From contig NZ_VOQF01000002.1 of the NCBI RefSeq assembly GCF_007994985.1, positions 1 through 64,000 of the forward strand: DNA of 64,000 nucleotides, read 5' to 3'. This document shows, in pieces, positions 1 through 9,668 of the stretch (its first letter is position 1; each line of letters opens with the position of its first letter). The position numbers were made by a program, and so were the translations under genes. The notes under the pieces were generated by a model, which ran no database searches, was not told the origin of the DNA, and worked only from the letters and a program-made list of their open reading frames with translations. Source of the DNA: Metabacillus litoralis (GTDB lineage Bacteria > Bacillota > Bacilli > Bacillales > Bacillaceae).

Positions 1-831
1 AATGACATGTAGTAATACAGGGCCTGGTGTTTTTTTAGCATATTGAAGATTTTCGAATAAATCATCATAATCATGACCATCTACAGGTCCAAGGTACGTA
101 AATCCTAGTTCCTCAAAAAACACACCTGACACTAATAAATATTTCAAACTATCTTTAACACGCTCAGCGGTTGAAGCAAGCTTTCCACCTACTGCCGGGA
201 TACGTTTCAGTAAATATTCAAGCTCATCTTTAACCCAATGATACTTACCTGCTGTGCGTAAGCGCCCAAGAACATTATGAAGCGCCCCAACATTAGGTGC
301 AATTGACATTTCATTGTCATTTAACACAACAATAACATCTTTCTTTTCACTACCAATATGATTAAGCGCCTCAAGTGCCATTCCACCAGTTAAAGCACCA
401 TCTCCGATAATTGGTATAACATGCTCCTTTGATTTTTTCAAATCTCTGGCAATAGCCATACCCATAGCAGCAGATAACGAAGTAGAGCTATGACCTGTTT
501 CCCATACATCATGCTCACTTTCACAACGCTTAGGAAAACCACATAAGCCTTGATATTGACGTAATGTATCAAATTGACCCGCACGGCCTGTTAAAATTTT
601 ATGAACATATGATTGATGCCCTACATCCCAAAGGAACTTATCTTTTGGACTATCGAATACTTTATGAAGAGCAATAGTTAATTCAACAACACCTAAATTT
701 GGACCAATATGTCCTCCAGTGTCAGCTAGCTTCTCGATTAAAAATTGGCGAATTTCCGCACTTAGCTTTTCTAATTCATGGTTTGATAATTTTTTTAAAA
801 AACTCGGGTCTTTAATGGATAGAAGATCCAA
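1..831 (-). CDS. dxs: 1-deoxy-D-xylulose-5-phosphate synthase, N-terminal part (cut by window edge)
   Basis: This thiamine-diphosphate enzyme condenses pyruvate with glyceraldehyde 3-phosphate, the first step of the MEP isoprenoid pathway, in the cytoplasm. The 277 visible codons match the N-terminal half of Dxs: a GGHIGPNLG segment, the [11 protein letters not shown] stretch, the [15 protein letters not shown] ThDP/Mg-binding motif and [12 protein letters not shown]. The reading frame runs off the window at base 1, so the rest of the ~630-residue protein lies outside. I chose a TTG start at 831, because the protein then begins [14 protein letters not shown] as in Bacillus and an AAAGTGAG ribosome site precedes it. 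It follows ispA on the same strand, but a 616-base gap with hairpins separates them, so dxs probably has its own promoter. Confidence 0.95.
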   Translation of the reverse strand, partial: MDLLSIKDPSFLKKLSNHELEKLSAEIRQFLIEKLADTGGHIGPNLGVVELTIALHKVFDSPKDKFLWDVGHQSYVHKILTGRAGQFDTLRQYQGLCGFPKRCESEHDVWETGHSSTSLSAAMGMAIARDLKKSKEHVIPIIGDGALTGGMALEALNHIGSEKKDVIVVLNDNEMSIAPNVGALHNVLGRLRTAGKYHWVKDELEYLLKRIPAVGGKLASTAERVKDSLKYLLVSGVFFEELGFTYLGPVDGHDYDDLFENLQYAKKTPGPVLLHVI

Positions 832-1214
832 ATGGATCACTCACTTTCGATTCAATTTGTTTCTTATAGTCAATTGTTTGTAGGTTATTTATAGGCTCTA
901 TAGCCAATTAGCATTATATTTTTGTGTTATCTGTCTATTTTAACGTAAAATCCCATTATTTGAAAACGTTTTAGGGTACTAGCTATATTTTTTGTCAGTT
1001 TTGATGTGAAGCACGCTTTTTAAATAAAACATATCTTTACGAAATATAATGTAGTTATCAAATTATTATCTAATTAAAATACCTATTATAAACCGATGAT
1101 CAAGCAAAGAAAATTTACCATAAAATTGTTCTAATTACAATGTTTTATGTCACTATGAAAATTATAGTGAACAAAATAACTCAATGGAAGTTTCTAGTTT
1201 ATATTACTTTGAAA

Positions 1215-1250
1215 CAATAGCTTTAAAATCGATGGATTTTAAAGCTATTG
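1215..1250. terminator. Perfect 16-bp AT-rich hairpin
   Basis: Bases 1215-1230 and 1235-1250 are exact inverted complements around a 4-base loop (GATG). The plus side continues TTTTATTT and the minus side TTTCAAAG. It could act as a terminator in either direction, but no plus-strand gene ends here. It may be a second terminator behind ispA or a relic of an inserted element. Confidence 0.5.
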
Positions 1251-1394
1251 TTTTATTTCATAATGCTCTTTGCACACTTTGTTTCTTTTAAATTATTTTT
1301 AGGTTGTTAATGAATTTGTTTCATCTGCCTTTACCAAAGTATTCTATGCAAAACGCCACTTCATGAATTTATTTACGAAAAGCACCTGAAAAAC

Positions 1395-1425
1395 AGTAAA
1401 AAACCGTTACCTATGGAAACGGTTT
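1395..1425 (-). terminator. Rho-independent terminator of the xseA-xseB-ispA group
   Basis: The stem is AAACCGTT (1401-1408) with AACGGTTT (1418-1425), followed on the minus strand by a run of T (1395-1400). It starts 22 bases after the ispA stop codon, so it should end most ispA transcripts before dxs. Confidence 0.75.
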
Positions 1426-1447
1426 ACATCATTTCGCAATTTGTTTA

Positions 1448-2332
1448 TTAGTGATCTCTTTTTGCAATTAACTCACAGATTTGAACAAGAATAGATGATT
1501 GAACAGATAAATGATCTATCAATTTTTTTGCTTGCGTTATATGCTCATCCAGCTTCGCCTTAGCACCTTGCATCGTTAAAATTTTCGGATACGTTGTTTT
1601 TTCATTTAATGTATCAGAGCCAACAGGTTTTCCTATAATTTGTTCGTTTCCTTCGATATCCAATATGTCATCTCGAATTTGAAAGGCAAGTCCAAGATGA
1701 TACCCAATTTTTCGGAGTTTTTCAATATCATTTTCAGGAGCATCTGCTAAAATAGCACCAGAAATAATGCTGTATTGTAGCAATTTACCCGTTTTATTTT
1801 CATGTATTGACTGAAGTTCCTCAAGACTTAAGGCTTTCGCTTCACCTTGCATATCAGCAATTTGCCCTCCAACCATTCCCTGTGCACCTGCTGCATTAAC
1901 AAGCTCTGAAACAAGTCGAAGTTTATTTTCTTGCGAACAATAGGGATCATTGACTATTAAAGAAAAGCTCTGTGTTAATAATCCATCACCTGCTAGTACG
2001 GCAACTGCTTCACCGAAGACTTTATGATTGGTTGGTTTTCCTCTTCTTAAATCATCGTCATCCATACACGGTAAGTCATCATGAATTAGTGAATACGTAT
2101 GAATCATTTCAATCGCACACGCAGTTGCAATTCCTAACTCCTCACGTTTACCATACGTGTGAAGCAAAGCAAGCACAAGAATTGGTCTTAAACGTTTTCC
2201 ACCCGCTTTGAGTGAATAAAGCATTGCCTCTTTAATTGTTTCTGGAGCCTCAAGCTCTTTTATATAATCTGGAAGTCGTGTTTCAATGGTTTTTTTTCGA
2301 GATTGTAAAAAATCGCTTAATACACTACTCAC
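1448..2332 (-). CDS. ispA: Farnesyl diphosphate synthase (polyprenyl synthetase)
   Basis: The protein condenses isopentenyl diphosphate with dimethylallyl/geranyl diphosphate to make farnesyl diphosphate in the cytoplasm. It has both aspartate-rich motifs of trans-prenyltransferases: [10 protein letters not shown] at residues 85-94 (first, with a two-residue insertion between the aspartates as in short-chain synthases) and DDILD at 221-225. GGKRLRP sits at 44-50. Its 294 residues match bacterial IspA length. The start overlaps the xseB stop by four bases, so the two are translationally coupled. A terminator follows it. Confidence 0.95.
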   Translation of the reverse strand: MSSVLSDFLQSRKKTIETRLPDYIKELEAPETIKEAMLYSLKAGGKRLRPILVLALLHTYGKREELGIATACAIEMIHTYSLIHDDLPCMDDDDLRRGKPTNHKVFGEAVAVLAGDGLLTQSFSLIVNDPYCSQENKLRLVSELVNAAGAQGMVGGQIADMQGEAKALSLEELQSIHENKTGKLLQYSIISGAILADAPENDIEKLRKIGYHLGLAFQIRDDILDIEGNEQIIGKPVGSDTLNEKTTYPKILTMQGAKAKLDEHITQAKKLIDHLSVQSSILVQICELIAKRDH

Positions 2333-2583
2333 GATTTTTCTTCCTCCTGTAATTCAAATGGCTTTAATTCACCATCTTCTCGTAAAATAAAATCCATCTG
2401 CTTTTCAACATGCTGTAGCTTGTCATGACAAAGCTTTGAGAGGACCATTCCCTTTTGAAAATAATCAATTGCTTTTTCTAAAGGTACGTCTCCTTCCTCA
2501 AGCTTCCCAACAATTTCTTCAAGCTGCTGCATAGCATGTTCAAATGAAACTTCTTCTTCTTTTAGTTCCTTATCTTTACTCAT
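2329..2583 (-). CDS. xseB: Exodeoxyribonuclease VII small subunit
   Basis: XseB is the small helical subunit that packs on XseA to form exonuclease VII, a metal-independent single-strand DNA exonuclease in repair. The 84 residues contain the family pattern [19 protein letters not shown] at about 14-32, then a second helix ([13 protein letters not shown]) and an acidic tail. It overlaps xseA by eight bases and ispA by four, in the usual Bacillus order. Confidence 0.95.
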   Translation of the reverse strand: MSKDKELKEEEVSFEHAMQQLEEIVGKLEEGDVPLEKAIDYFQKGMVLSKLCHDKLQHVEKQMDFILREDGELKPFELQEEEKS

Positions 2584-3928
2584 TAATTGTACGCTCCTCT
2601 ATTCCCTTTACTTGACAATCAAGCTGACCGTCTTTAAGCTGCACTTTGAGCATTTGGCCTGATTGTACTTGATTTATACTTTTGATGAGCTGCTTCTCTT
2701 GATACACAATACTATATCCTCTATCCATAATTTTCAGTGGACTTAATGCATTAAGTTTATCAATTGTTGCTTTAAATTGCGAGGTTTTATGTGTTAACAC
2801 AGAAGACATCTCTCGATTCAATTTCTTCAATAAAGACAGATATGCTTCGTTTGCTCTTTTCACTTGATCAGAAGGATGTTCATTTCCAAGTCGGTTCTTT
2901 AGAGCTACATAGGAGTCTTTTTTATGAGTAATAGCTCTACGACCTTCTTTTTGCAATCGATCAACAATCGTATCCAATTGTTGCTCTTTTTGTTGATAAA
3001 GCTGTTTAGGATATCTAAATGCATAAGAGCCTTGATAATGGGAAAGTTTGTCTCGATTTGAGGTTATCTTTTCCCGAATAGATCTTTTCAATCTGTTTTT
3101 ACGATCTGAAATCCGGTCTAATAACTCATTAAAATGGGGTACAGCAAGCTCAGCAGCTCCAGTTGGAGTCGGTGCACGTAAATCTGCCACAAAATCTGCG
3201 ATAGTAAAATCAGTTTCATGTCCAACTGCTGATATAATAGGTACTTGTGAAGCAAAGATTTCTCTAGCAACGATTTCTTCATTAAAAGCCCAAAGCTCTT
3301 CAATTGATCCTCCACCACGACCGACAATTAATACATCTAGCGTTTCTAACGCATTTGCTGTTTTAATTGCTTTGGCTACAGATGCTCCGGCTTGAACACC
3401 TTGAACTAAAGCAGGAATTAATATCACTTTTGCCATTGGAAATCTTCGATTAATGGTTGTTAAAATGTCGCGAATAGCTGCCCCTGTAGGAGAGGTGATA
3501 ACACCTATTTGATTCGGGTATTTCGGAATTGGCTTTTTATGAATCGTATCAAATAACCCTTCTTTTTGTAAATTTTTCTTTAATTCTTCATATGCCAAAT
3601 ACAAGCTTCCAATACCATCTGGTTGCATTTCTTTAACATAAACCTGATATCCACCACTTTGTTCATAAACAGATATTTCTCCGCGTAATAAAACCTTCAT
3701 ACCATTCTCTGGCTTAAATTTTAGAGATTTATTTGCACCTGCAAACATAACTCCTTGTATTCGCGCTTTTTCATCTTTAAGTGTAAAGTACATATGCCCA
3801 CGGCTATGTAAATTAAAATTTGATATTTCTCCTTTTATCCATATGTCCGATAAATGTGGATCAACATCAAATTTTCGCTTTATATATTTTGTTAAGGCTG
3901 TAACAGTTACATATTTTATTTCACTCAT
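2576..3928 (-). CDS. xseA: Exodeoxyribonuclease VII large subunit
   Basis: XseA is the catalytic subunit of exonuclease VII. An N-terminal OB-fold (about 1-105, beginning [13 protein letters not shown] and [12 protein letters not shown]) precedes the nuclease domain, with the conserved [21 protein letters not shown] segment near 240-265, and a long charged helical region to about 390 that carries XseB subunits. Its 450 residues are typical. It starts 11 bases after an AAGGAGG ribosome site. Between it and folD lies a repeat-containing spacer, so it may be transcribed separately. Confidence 0.95.
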   Translation of the reverse strand: MSEIKYVTVTALTKYIKRKFDVDPHLSDIWIKGEISNFNLHSRGHMYFTLKDEKARIQGVMFAGANKSLKFKPENGMKVLLRGEISVYEQSGGYQVYVKEMQPDGIGSLYLAYEELKKNLQKEGLFDTIHKKPIPKYPNQIGVITSPTGAAIRDILTTINRRFPMAKVILIPALVQGVQAGASVAKAIKTANALETLDVLIVGRGGGSIEELWAFNEEIVAREIFASQVPIISAVGHETDFTIADFVADLRAPTPTGAAELAVPHFNELLDRISDRKNRLKRSIREKITSNRDKLSHYQGSYAFRYPKQLYQQKEQQLDTIVDRLQKEGRRAITHKKDSYVALKNRLGNEHPSDQVKRANEAYLSLLKKLNREMSSVLTHKTSQFKATIDKLNALSPLKIMDRGYSIVYQEKQLIKSINQVQSGQMLKVQLKDGQLDCQVKGIEERTINE

Positions 3929-3952
3929 TTTACAACCTCCTTTTTATTACAT

Positions 3953-4052
3953 GCACAAGCAAAGGGTCAGACCCCAACAGAACGGTATATAGCTTTTAGG
4001 GTTACAAAAGCCTATATTTTGTTTTCTGTTTAAAGTCAAACCCTTTGTGTGA
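3953..4052. repeat. Imperfect ~100-bp palindrome with AAAGGGTCAGACCC-type end
   Basis: The left end reads CACAAGCAAAGGGTCAGACC and the right end GTCAAACCCTTTGTGTG, nearly inverted complements. Inside, AACAGAAC faces GTTTTCTGTT and TATAGCTTTT faces AAAAGCCTATA, so the whole block can fold as one long hairpin. It lies between xseA and folD and looks like a small mobile or decayed intergenic repeat. Confidence 0.55.
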
Positions 4053-4124
4053 AACTCTTTATTTAAGGTATTTTGATTGTTTGTTATTTAATATGTAAAG
4101 TAATTATTTGTTTCAGAAACAAAA

Positions 4125-4206
4125 TTCAACCGGGAGGAAATTGAGCCTCCTCAGCCAGGCCTGCAGGGTCTAGACTTATGCCGCAAACCCCGCAGTATCC
4201 GCTAAA
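4125..4206 (-). repeat. Degenerate copy of the ~130-bp palindromic repeat
   Basis: The core GGGAGGAA...AGCCTCCTC...GCCTGCAGGGTCT...CCCGCAG matches the arrangement of the better copies at 8736, 14905, 17801, 21412 and 28566, but the outer arms are lost. It ends just after the folD stop codon. Confidence 0.6.
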
Positions 4207-4211
4207 AAATA

Positions 4212-5069
4212 TTACTTTTTTGTAAGAAATTGTTTTGCAGATTGTACTGTGTTATGAGCTAGCATAGTAATTGTCATTGGACCAACTCCACCTGGAACCG
4301 GAGTAAGGTAACTTGCCACTTCCTTAGCTTCTTCAAAAACTACATCTCCACACAGCTTACCTGTATCAAGTCGGTTAACTCCCACGTCTATAACAACAGC
4401 TCCAGGTTTAATGTCTTCACCTTTAATAAAATTAGCTCGTCCAACAGCTGCAACTAAAATATCTGCTTCTTTTGTAAAAGAAGATAGATCTTTTGTTTTT
4501 GAATGACAATACGTTACAGTCGCATGTTCATTCAGTAGAAGCTGTCCTACAGGTTTACCAACTATATTACTTCTTCCAACAACAACAACATTCTTTCCGG
4601 CGATTTCAACACCAACAGATTTGATCATTTCAACGATTCCAGCTGGTGTACAAGGTAAAAACGTTTCTTGGCCAGTCATCATACGTCCAATATTTACCGG
4701 ATGGAATCCATCAACATCCTTCAGAGGAGAAATTGTCTCCACAACAGCTGTTTCATCGATATGAGCAGGAAGTGGAAGTTGAACTAAAATCCCATGATAC
4801 TCATCATTGTTGTTGTAATTTTCTATTACATCAAGCAATTCCTTTTCTGTAAATGATTCTGGGTAGTGCTCTAACTGAAATCCTACCCCAATCTCTTCTG
4901 CTGCCTTTTGTTTTCCTCTAATATAAGATAGTGATGCAGGATTATCTCCTACTAAAATAACAACAAGCTTCGGAAGTAGACCCTTCTCTTTAATTTGTTC
5001 TACCTCTTTTGCTAATTCGTTTCTTTTGGATGTGGATAATTGCTTTCCATCAATTATGATTGCTGCCAT
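4212..5069 (-). CDS. folD: Bifunctional methylenetetrahydrofolate dehydrogenase / cyclohydrolase
   Basis: FolD interconverts 5,10-methylene-, methenyl- and 10-formyl-tetrahydrofolate and supplies one-carbon units for purines and formyl-Met. The protein has SYIRGK with catalytic Lys53, VQLPLP at 96-101, PCTP at 139-142, the Rossmann motif VVGRSNIVGKP at 163-173 and PVPGGVGPMT near 257-266. Its 285 residues are standard. It follows nusB by 26 bases with a GAGGAGGAA ribosome site, so it probably shares that transcript. Confidence 0.96.
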   Translation of the reverse strand: MAAIIIDGKQLSTSKRNELAKEVEQIKEKGLLPKLVVILVGDNPASLSYIRGKQKAAEEIGVGFQLEHYPESFTEKELLDVIENYNNNDEYHGILVQLPLPAHIDETAVVETISPLKDVDGFHPVNIGRMMTGQETFLPCTPAGIVEMIKSVGVEIAGKNVVVVGRSNIVGKPVGQLLLNEHATVTYCHSKTKDLSSFTKEADILVAAVGRANFIKGEDIKPGAVVIDVGVNRLDTGKLCGDVVFEEAKEVASYLTPVPGGVGPMTITMLAHNTVQSAKQFLTKK

Positions 5070-5095
5070 TCCTAATTCCTCCTCGATACTAGTGA

Positions 5096-5488
5096 TTAAC
5101 CCTCTAGGTTTTGTTTAATTTTAGAGAGAACACCGTTGACGAATTTACTAGAATGATCATCCCCGAATGCTTTAGCCAACTCAACCGCTTCATCAATTGT
5201 TACATTTTTCGGAATATCTTCTTCGTATTTCAATTCATATGCTGCCATACGTAGAATTGTAATATCAATATTAGCTAACCGATCGATTGTCCAATTTTTT
5301 AAATGTGGTGTAATGAGTTCGTCTAATTCTGCTTCATGCTCAATAGAACCAAAAACAAGCTTATTCATAAATTCATCTTGATTTCCTTCTTCTAACGCAT
5401 GTTCGATTGCTTCGTTCGGATCTGTATCACTTACATTCACTTGAAATAACGCCTGTAGTGCCTTTTCTCTCGCTGTTCTTCGCTTCAT
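5096..5488 (-). CDS. nusB: Transcription antitermination factor NusB
   Basis: NusB binds boxA RNA with ribosomal protein S10 and supports antitermination on rRNA operons. The 130-residue all-helical protein begins MKRRTAREKALQALFQ and ends with the FVNGVLSKI segment of the family. In B. subtilis it directly follows accC-yqhY; here a 454-base spacer with a terminator intervenes, so it is uncoupled from the acc genes. Confidence 0.95.
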   Translation of the reverse strand: MKRRTAREKALQALFQVNVSDTDPNEAIEHALEEGNQDEFMNKLVFGSIEHEAELDELITPHLKNWTIDRLANIDITILRMAAYELKYEEDIPKNVTIDEAVELAKAFGDDHSSKFVNGVLSKIKQNLEG

Positions 5489-5942
5489 TCTTTACTTGCT
5501 CCTTTAATGTTTAAAAATGTCGAAAATGTCATAAAGTGATCATACCATATCTGTCTTTTAGATTCATGCCGAAAATGGATTGTTTTAAATAATTCCCATA
5601 TGAAAAGGCTTTTATTTTCATGCTTTGCTAAACTTAGCTGTTGATTCCAGTTAGAGATTTTTGCTTCCCTAGGGAAAAATAAGTTATTTTACTCGGGAGC
5701 CTTCTCTTAAGCTAGGCTCTAGTGATCTCCCATTTCCCTACTAAAACAACTAATCCGTTTCTCCTTTATTCAATAATCTTGGATGTTTAAACATGTTCTA
5801 TACCTAATACATGGATAAACCCCAAAAAATTTTGAATACATTTATACAAAAGAGCAAATTTAAAACAAATAAAACCAAAGGAGTTTAACCCTCTGGTTTT
5901 GTTTTGCTTCTATCTATATTTTAATTAATGTAAAATAACCTT
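5489..5942. other. Spacer between yqhY and nusB
   Basis: No gene is visible. It holds the yqhY terminator at 5867-5900 and a small GC-richer hairpin (GAGCCT at 5697-5702 with AGGCTC at 5714-5719). The nusB promoter should lie here but is not obvious. Confidence 0.5.
5867..5900 (-). terminator. Terminator of the accB-accC-yqhY operon
   Basis: Bases 5871-5881 and 5890-5900 pair over 11 bp with one G-U pair and an 8-base loop. On the minus strand the stem is followed by ATTTGTTTT. It lies about 40 bases after the yqhY stop. Confidence 0.8.
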
Positions 5943-6353
5943 TTACATTTCTTGATCTATTTCAACATCCTGAGTTTTTGTTTCAAATTGGATTCCTACA
6001 ACATGAATGTTTACTTCGTTTACTTCTAAAGCAGTCATGTTAAGTAATGCTTGACGGATATTGTCTTGAATTTTTTGTGCAACTGTTGGAATTGAAACAC
6101 CAAATATCATTACACAATAAACTTCAATAATAATTCCCTCTTCTGTAAGATCCACTTTTACACCTTTACCATGGTTTTTCTTACCAAGTCGTTCAACAAC
6201 ACCTGCAGCAAAATTACCGCGCATTGAAGCAACGCCTTCAATTTCAGAAGCTGCGATACCCGCAATTACTTCAATTACCTCTGGAGCAATTTCCACCTTG
6301 CCTAAACCATTGTTTTCTTGATTCATTTCTAATACATTATTTGTATCTTTCAA
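5943..6353 (-). CDS. yqhY: Asp23/Gls24-family protein YqhY
   Basis: The 136-residue protein belongs to the Asp23/Gls24 (DUF322) family, with the repeated pattern IAPEVIEVIAGIAASEIEGVASM at about 21-43 and EVYCVMIFGVSIPTVAQKIQ later. In B. subtilis YqhY is encoded with accB-accC and is linked to control of acetyl-CoA carboxylase activity; its exact mechanism is not settled. It follows accC by 24 bases and ends at a terminator, so it belongs to the acc operon. Confidence 0.9.
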   Translation of the reverse strand: MKDTNNVLEMNQENNGLGKVEIAPEVIEVIAGIAASEIEGVASMRGNFAAGVVERLGKKNHGKGVKVDLTEEGIIIEVYCVMIFGVSIPTVAQKIQDNIRQALLNMTALEVNEVNIHVVGIQFETKTQDVEIDQEM

Positions 6354-6377
6354 GGTTTTAGCACCTCCATGTGTTTT

Positions 6378-7730
6378 TTACGATTCCATTACTTTATACA
6401 ATTCAAGGAATTTTGTATTAAAATCCCCACTTACAAATTTTTCATGCTCTAATAATTTTAAATGGAACGGAATTGTTGTAGAAATACCTTCTATCACGAA
6501 TTCACTTAGTGCACGCTTCATTCGTGCAATCGCTTCTTCCCTTGTTGCGCCATATGTGATCAATTTTGCGATCATTGAATCATAGTATGGTGGAATTGAA
6601 TAGCCTGGATAAACTGCTGAGTCTACTCTAACACCTAGACCACCTGGCGGCAAGTACATCGCGATTTTCCCTGGTGAAGGCATGAAATTTTTAGCTGGGT
6701 TCTCTGCATTAATACGACACTCAATTGACCATCCGTTAAAGGTAACCTCATCTTGAGTAACAGATAATTTCTCACCAGATGCAACTTTAATTTGTTCCTT
6801 AATTAAATCAATTCCTGTCACCATTTCAGTTACGGGGTGTTCTACTTGAATTCGTGTATTCATTTCCATGAAATAAAACTTCTTATTCACATGGTCGAAT
6901 ATAAATTCAACTGTACCCGCACCAGTGTATGCAACTGCTTCAGCAGCCTTTACAGCTGCATCTCCCATCTGTGCACGGATTTCTTGATCAAGTGCTGGAG
7001 ATGGAGTTTCTTCAATTAATTTTTGTAACCTTCTCTGAATTGAACAATCACGTTCACCTAAATGAATCGTATTACCATGTGTGTCTGCCATTACTTGAAT
7101 TTCAACATGGCGGAAATCCTCAATATATTTCTCAATATAAACACCAGGATTACCAAAGGCTGTTGCAGCTTCTTGTTGAGTGATTTGAATACCTTTGATT
7201 AGTGCTTGCTCATCAGCTGCTACACGGATACCTTTACCACCGCCACCTGCTGTTGCTTTAATTATAACAGGATAGCCCATGTCATTGGCTAATTTTTTTG
7301 CGTCTTCTACGTCTTCTATAATTCCTTTTGAACCAGGAACAATTGGAACGCCGGCTTTACGCATTGTTTCCCTTGCCACATCTTTTGTACCCATTTTTGA
7401 AATCGCATCTGCACTCGGGCCAACAAAAATGATATTACACTCACTACAAAGCTCTGCAAAATCAGCATTTTCTGCTAAAAATCCATAACCAGGGTGAATC
7501 GCATCACTTTCTGTCAATTTTGCAACACTAATAATATTTGTGAAATTTAAATAACTGTCTTTTGATAGCTTTGGTCCTATACAATAAGCTTCATCAGCCA
7601 ATTGGACATGTAATGCTTCACGATCAGCTTCTGAAAAAACTGCTACAGTTTCTATATCAAGTTCTTTACAAGCTCGAATAATTCGAACTGCAATTTCTCC
7701 TCTATTGGCAATAAGTAATTTCTTTATCAT
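6378..7730 (-). CDS. accC: Acetyl-CoA carboxylase, biotin carboxylase subunit
   Basis: AccC carboxylates biotin on AccB with ATP and bicarbonate, the first half-reaction of malonyl-CoA synthesis for fatty acids. The ATP-grasp glycine loop [13 protein letters not shown] is at 158-170, and [14 protein letters not shown], holding catalytic and metal-binding residues, lies near 287-300. Its 450 residues are exact for the family. It sits 12 bases after accB with an AAGGAGCTTATAAA ribosome site, forming the accB-accC-yqhY operon. Confidence 0.97.
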   Translation of the reverse strand: MIKKLLIANRGEIAVRIIRACKELDIETVAVFSEADREALHVQLADEAYCIGPKLSKDSYLNFTNIISVAKLTESDAIHPGYGFLAENADFAELCSECNIIFVGPSADAISKMGTKDVARETMRKAGVPIVPGSKGIIEDVEDAKKLANDMGYPVIIKATAGGGGKGIRVAADEQALIKGIQITQQEAATAFGNPGVYIEKYIEDFRHVEIQVMADTHGNTIHLGERDCSIQRRLQKLIEETPSPALDQEIRAQMGDAAVKAAEAVAYTGAGTVEFIFDHVNKKFYFMEMNTRIQVEHPVTEMVTGIDLIKEQIKVASGEKLSVTQDEVTFNGWSIECRINAENPAKNFMPSPGKIAMYLPPGGLGVRVDSAVYPGYSIPPYYDSMIAKLITYGATREEAIARMKRALSEFVIEGISTTIPFHLKLLEHEKFVSGDFNTKFLELYKVMES

Positions 7731-7742
7731 TTTATAAGCTCC

Positions 7743-8246
7743 TTATTCAGGCTTTACAAGGAATAGAGGTTGACCATACTCGACAAGTTGTCCATTTTGT
7801 ACAAGTATTTCAACAATCTCACCCTTAACTTCAGCTTCAATTTCGTTAAAGAGTTTCATCGCTTCAACTATACAAACGACTGTTTCATTTGTCACCTTTG
7901 ATCCAACTTCTACATAGTTACCAACATCTGGTGAAGATGCGGCATAAAAAGTTCCTACCATCGGTGAAGTAATTTTATGTAAATTTGATGTATCAGCACT
8001 TGCTTCAACTTTTTCCTCTTGCTTTACCGCTTCAACAACAGGTTGAGCAACAGGTGCAGATTGTGTAACTGGCTGTGCCTGAATTGTTTCAACAGCAGGT
8101 GCAACTGAGTTACGGACAACTGTTTCTACTTCTTGTAATTGTTTTTTCATTTTAATTTTTGTACCATCTTGATCAAATGAAAATTCGTTAATAGAAGATT
8201 GATCGATTAGTTTGATGATCTCTCTTATTTCTTGTATTTTTAGCAT
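7743..8246 (-). CDS. accB: Acetyl-CoA carboxylase biotin carboxyl carrier protein
   Basis: AccB carries the biotin that shuttles CO2 from AccC to the carboxyltransferase. From the ATG at 8246 (preceded by GAAGGGGTG) it is 167 residues. An upstream in-frame TTG at 8264 overlaps the ribosome site and is rejected. The N-terminal domain (1-35) is followed by a Pro/Ala/Val/Gln-rich linker (about 48-88) and the biotinyl domain with EAMK at 128-131, Lys131 being the predicted biotinylation site. It is the first gene of its operon. Confidence 0.96.
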   Translation of the reverse strand: MLKIQEIREIIKLIDQSSINEFSFDQDGTKIKMKKQLQEVETVVRNSVAPAVETIQAQPVTQSAPVAQPVVEAVKQEEKVEASADTSNLHKITSPMVGTFYAASSPDVGNYVEVGSKVTNETVVCIVEAMKLFNEIEAEVKGEIVEILVQNGQLVEYGQPLFLVKPE

Positions 8247-8388
8247 GCTTAGGCACCCCTTCAATCATATAATCATGTATTAAAGTCAAAATACACGATC
8301 TCTTTAAAAATTATAATCTAGTACTAAAACTAAGTCTTATATTTCTATCTTACGATATAACCCTAAACAAATTCAACAACAATTGTAC

Positions 8389-8736
8389 CTATTTTATATC
8401 TAATCTAATTATTAAAGTTTTCTTTGGTGTTGTTTTTATAATAAATCCAGCTATATTTAACGGTAATTTGAATAGAAGTAATATTGTTTTGAAGCAAGTT
8501 TTTCTTTTGTATAATGAAATTATTTTTTTATCTTTTGAGATTTCATATACTTGATTGTATGTACTATGGTTGTTCCTGTTTTTCTTTAAAAAGTTAACAA
8601 TAATTTTTATCGAATAATAATCATGGGTGGCATACATTTTAATCTTATAAAAAGGAACTTCCTTTAGAAAATCCATCATTCTTAAGAGTGAAATATAAAT
8701 GGTCTTTGTTTTGTAAGTAACTAGGTATGGTAGCAA
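8389..8736 (-). CDS. Weak hypothetical open frame in the accB-spoIIIAH gap
   Basis: A TTG-started frame of 115 codons runs here. The product would be Lys/Ile/Leu-rich with no motif I recognise. There is no ribosome site, and its start lies inside the left arm of the palindromic repeat at 8736-8868. It is more likely a chance frame or decayed gene in AT-rich DNA than a working gene. Confidence 0.12.
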   Translation of the reverse strand: MLPYLVTYKTKTIYISLLRMMDFLKEVPFYKIKMYATHDYYSIKIIVNFLKKNRNNHSTYNQVYEISKDKKIISLYKRKTCFKTILLLFKLPLNIAGFIIKTTPKKTLIIRLDIK

Positions 8737-8868
8737 TGGTTAATTGAGCGGAAGGTGCGAGACTCCTGCGGGAGCAGCGGGACAGGTGAGACCCCGCAGA
8801 AGCTTTGCTTCGAGGAGGCTCACCGCCCGCCCCGCGGAAAGCGAGCAACCTGGAGCTCAATTAACCAT
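8736..8868 (+). repeat. ~130-bp palindromic intergenic repeat, copy 2
   Basis: The outer arms ATGGTTAATTGAGC (8736-8749) and GCTCAATTAACCAT (8855-8868) are perfect inverted complements. The inner part carries GAGACTCCTGCGGGAG, GAGACCCCGCAG, GAGGAGGCTCACC and CGCGGAAAGCG, shared by the other copies. It is markedly GC-richer than the flanking DNA. It sits in the spacer between the accB and spoIIIA operons. Confidence 0.85.
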
Positions 8869-8970
8869 CCCTTGTTAGAACACAACTATATGTACATAAA
8901 GTTCTTAAATAAATTTATACATTGTAATTTTCCTTTCAAAGTCAAAGTCAATTTGAAAGTTTTTATCATA

Positions 8971-9006
8971 CAAATGGCCAATCCCAATTATAGGATTGAC
9001 CATTTG
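8971..9006 (-). terminator. Terminator of the spoIIIA operon
   Basis: CAAATGGCCAATCC (8971-8984) pairs with GGATTGACCATTTG (8993-9006) through 14 bp including one G-U pair, around an 8-base loop. It lies 12 bases beyond the spoIIIAH stop codon. The T-run is weak. Confidence 0.65.
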
Positions 9007-9017
9007 TTATTAATCTA

Positions 9018-9665
9018 TTACTGAGCAGGCTCAAATGTAACAATTACATCTTCCATATTATCCATCTCTTCACTTACAAGCGCCATAATTTTATTAGCAG
9101 AAGATTTGTCATGTTCTTTAGCTTTTATAGTAATTTTCACATTATTACCATCTGCTCTTACCAAAGCATCATCATACCCTTTTGATTTAATAAGAGTTTC
9201 AATAATGCTCTCTTTTTTAGCTGCATCTGTTAAAGCTTCCATTTCATCGTAAGCATCGTTCTTTTCATTTGGAGAAGCATCATTACTTGCTACAATAGCT
9301 TGTAATTGCTCTTTTAACTCATTACGTTGATCATCTAATTGTAAACGAAGCTCTGTAAATAATTCATCACTTGCATTTGTTACACTAGAAATAACTGTTC
9401 CATCTTCAAACTCTTCTGTTTGAACTTCACCTTCTACTTCAGCTTCTTCACCATTTTCAGTGCCTTCTTCTGTTCCTTCTTCAGCGCCCTCTTTTGCAGG
9501 CTCTTGTTCTGTTGTTTCCTCAGTTGCTGTAGCATCATTAGCCTGTTTCTCACCAGTCATTGCCATATTACCTGCTCCACCTTCTGGACTTGTCACATAA
9601 TACACAGATAAAACCACCACTAAACTTAGCATTGTTAATAACCAAACTGTTTGTTTTTTCAACAT
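9018..9665 (-). CDS. spoIIIAH: Stage III sporulation protein AH
   Basis: SpoIIIAH sits in the mother-cell membrane and binds forespore SpoIIQ across the engulfment space. The pair links the SpoIIIA feeding complex to the forespore. A single membrane segment (about 7-25, VWLLTMLSLVVVLSVYYVTS) is followed by a low-complexity Glu/Thr/Gly region (about 38-85, repeated EEGTEE units) and a C-terminal ring-forming YscJ/FliF-like domain with the KEQLQAIVASNDASPNEKND stretch. Last gene of the spoIIIAA-AH operon, three bases after spoIIIAG; sigma-E control is known for the operon. Confidence 0.95.
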   Translation of the reverse strand: MLKKQTVWLLTMLSLVVVLSVYYVTSPEGGAGNMAMTGEKQANDATATEETTEQEPAKEGAEEGTEEGTENGEEAEVEGEVQTEEFEDGTVISSVTNASDELFTELRLQLDDQRNELKEQLQAIVASNDASPNEKNDAYDEMEALTDAAKKESIIETLIKSKGYDDALVRADGNNVKITIKAKEHDKSSANKIMALVSEEMDNMEDVIVTFEPAQ

Positions 9666-9668
9666 AAT

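Larger units (their letters stand above)
832..1447. other. Gene-free spacer between ispA and dxs
   Basis: No open frame with a ribosome site is visible. The spacer holds two hairpins, listed separately: one at 1215-1250 and the ispA terminator at 1395-1425. It is AT-rich and otherwise featureless to my reading. The dxs promoter should lie here but I cannot place it with confidence. Confidence 0.6.
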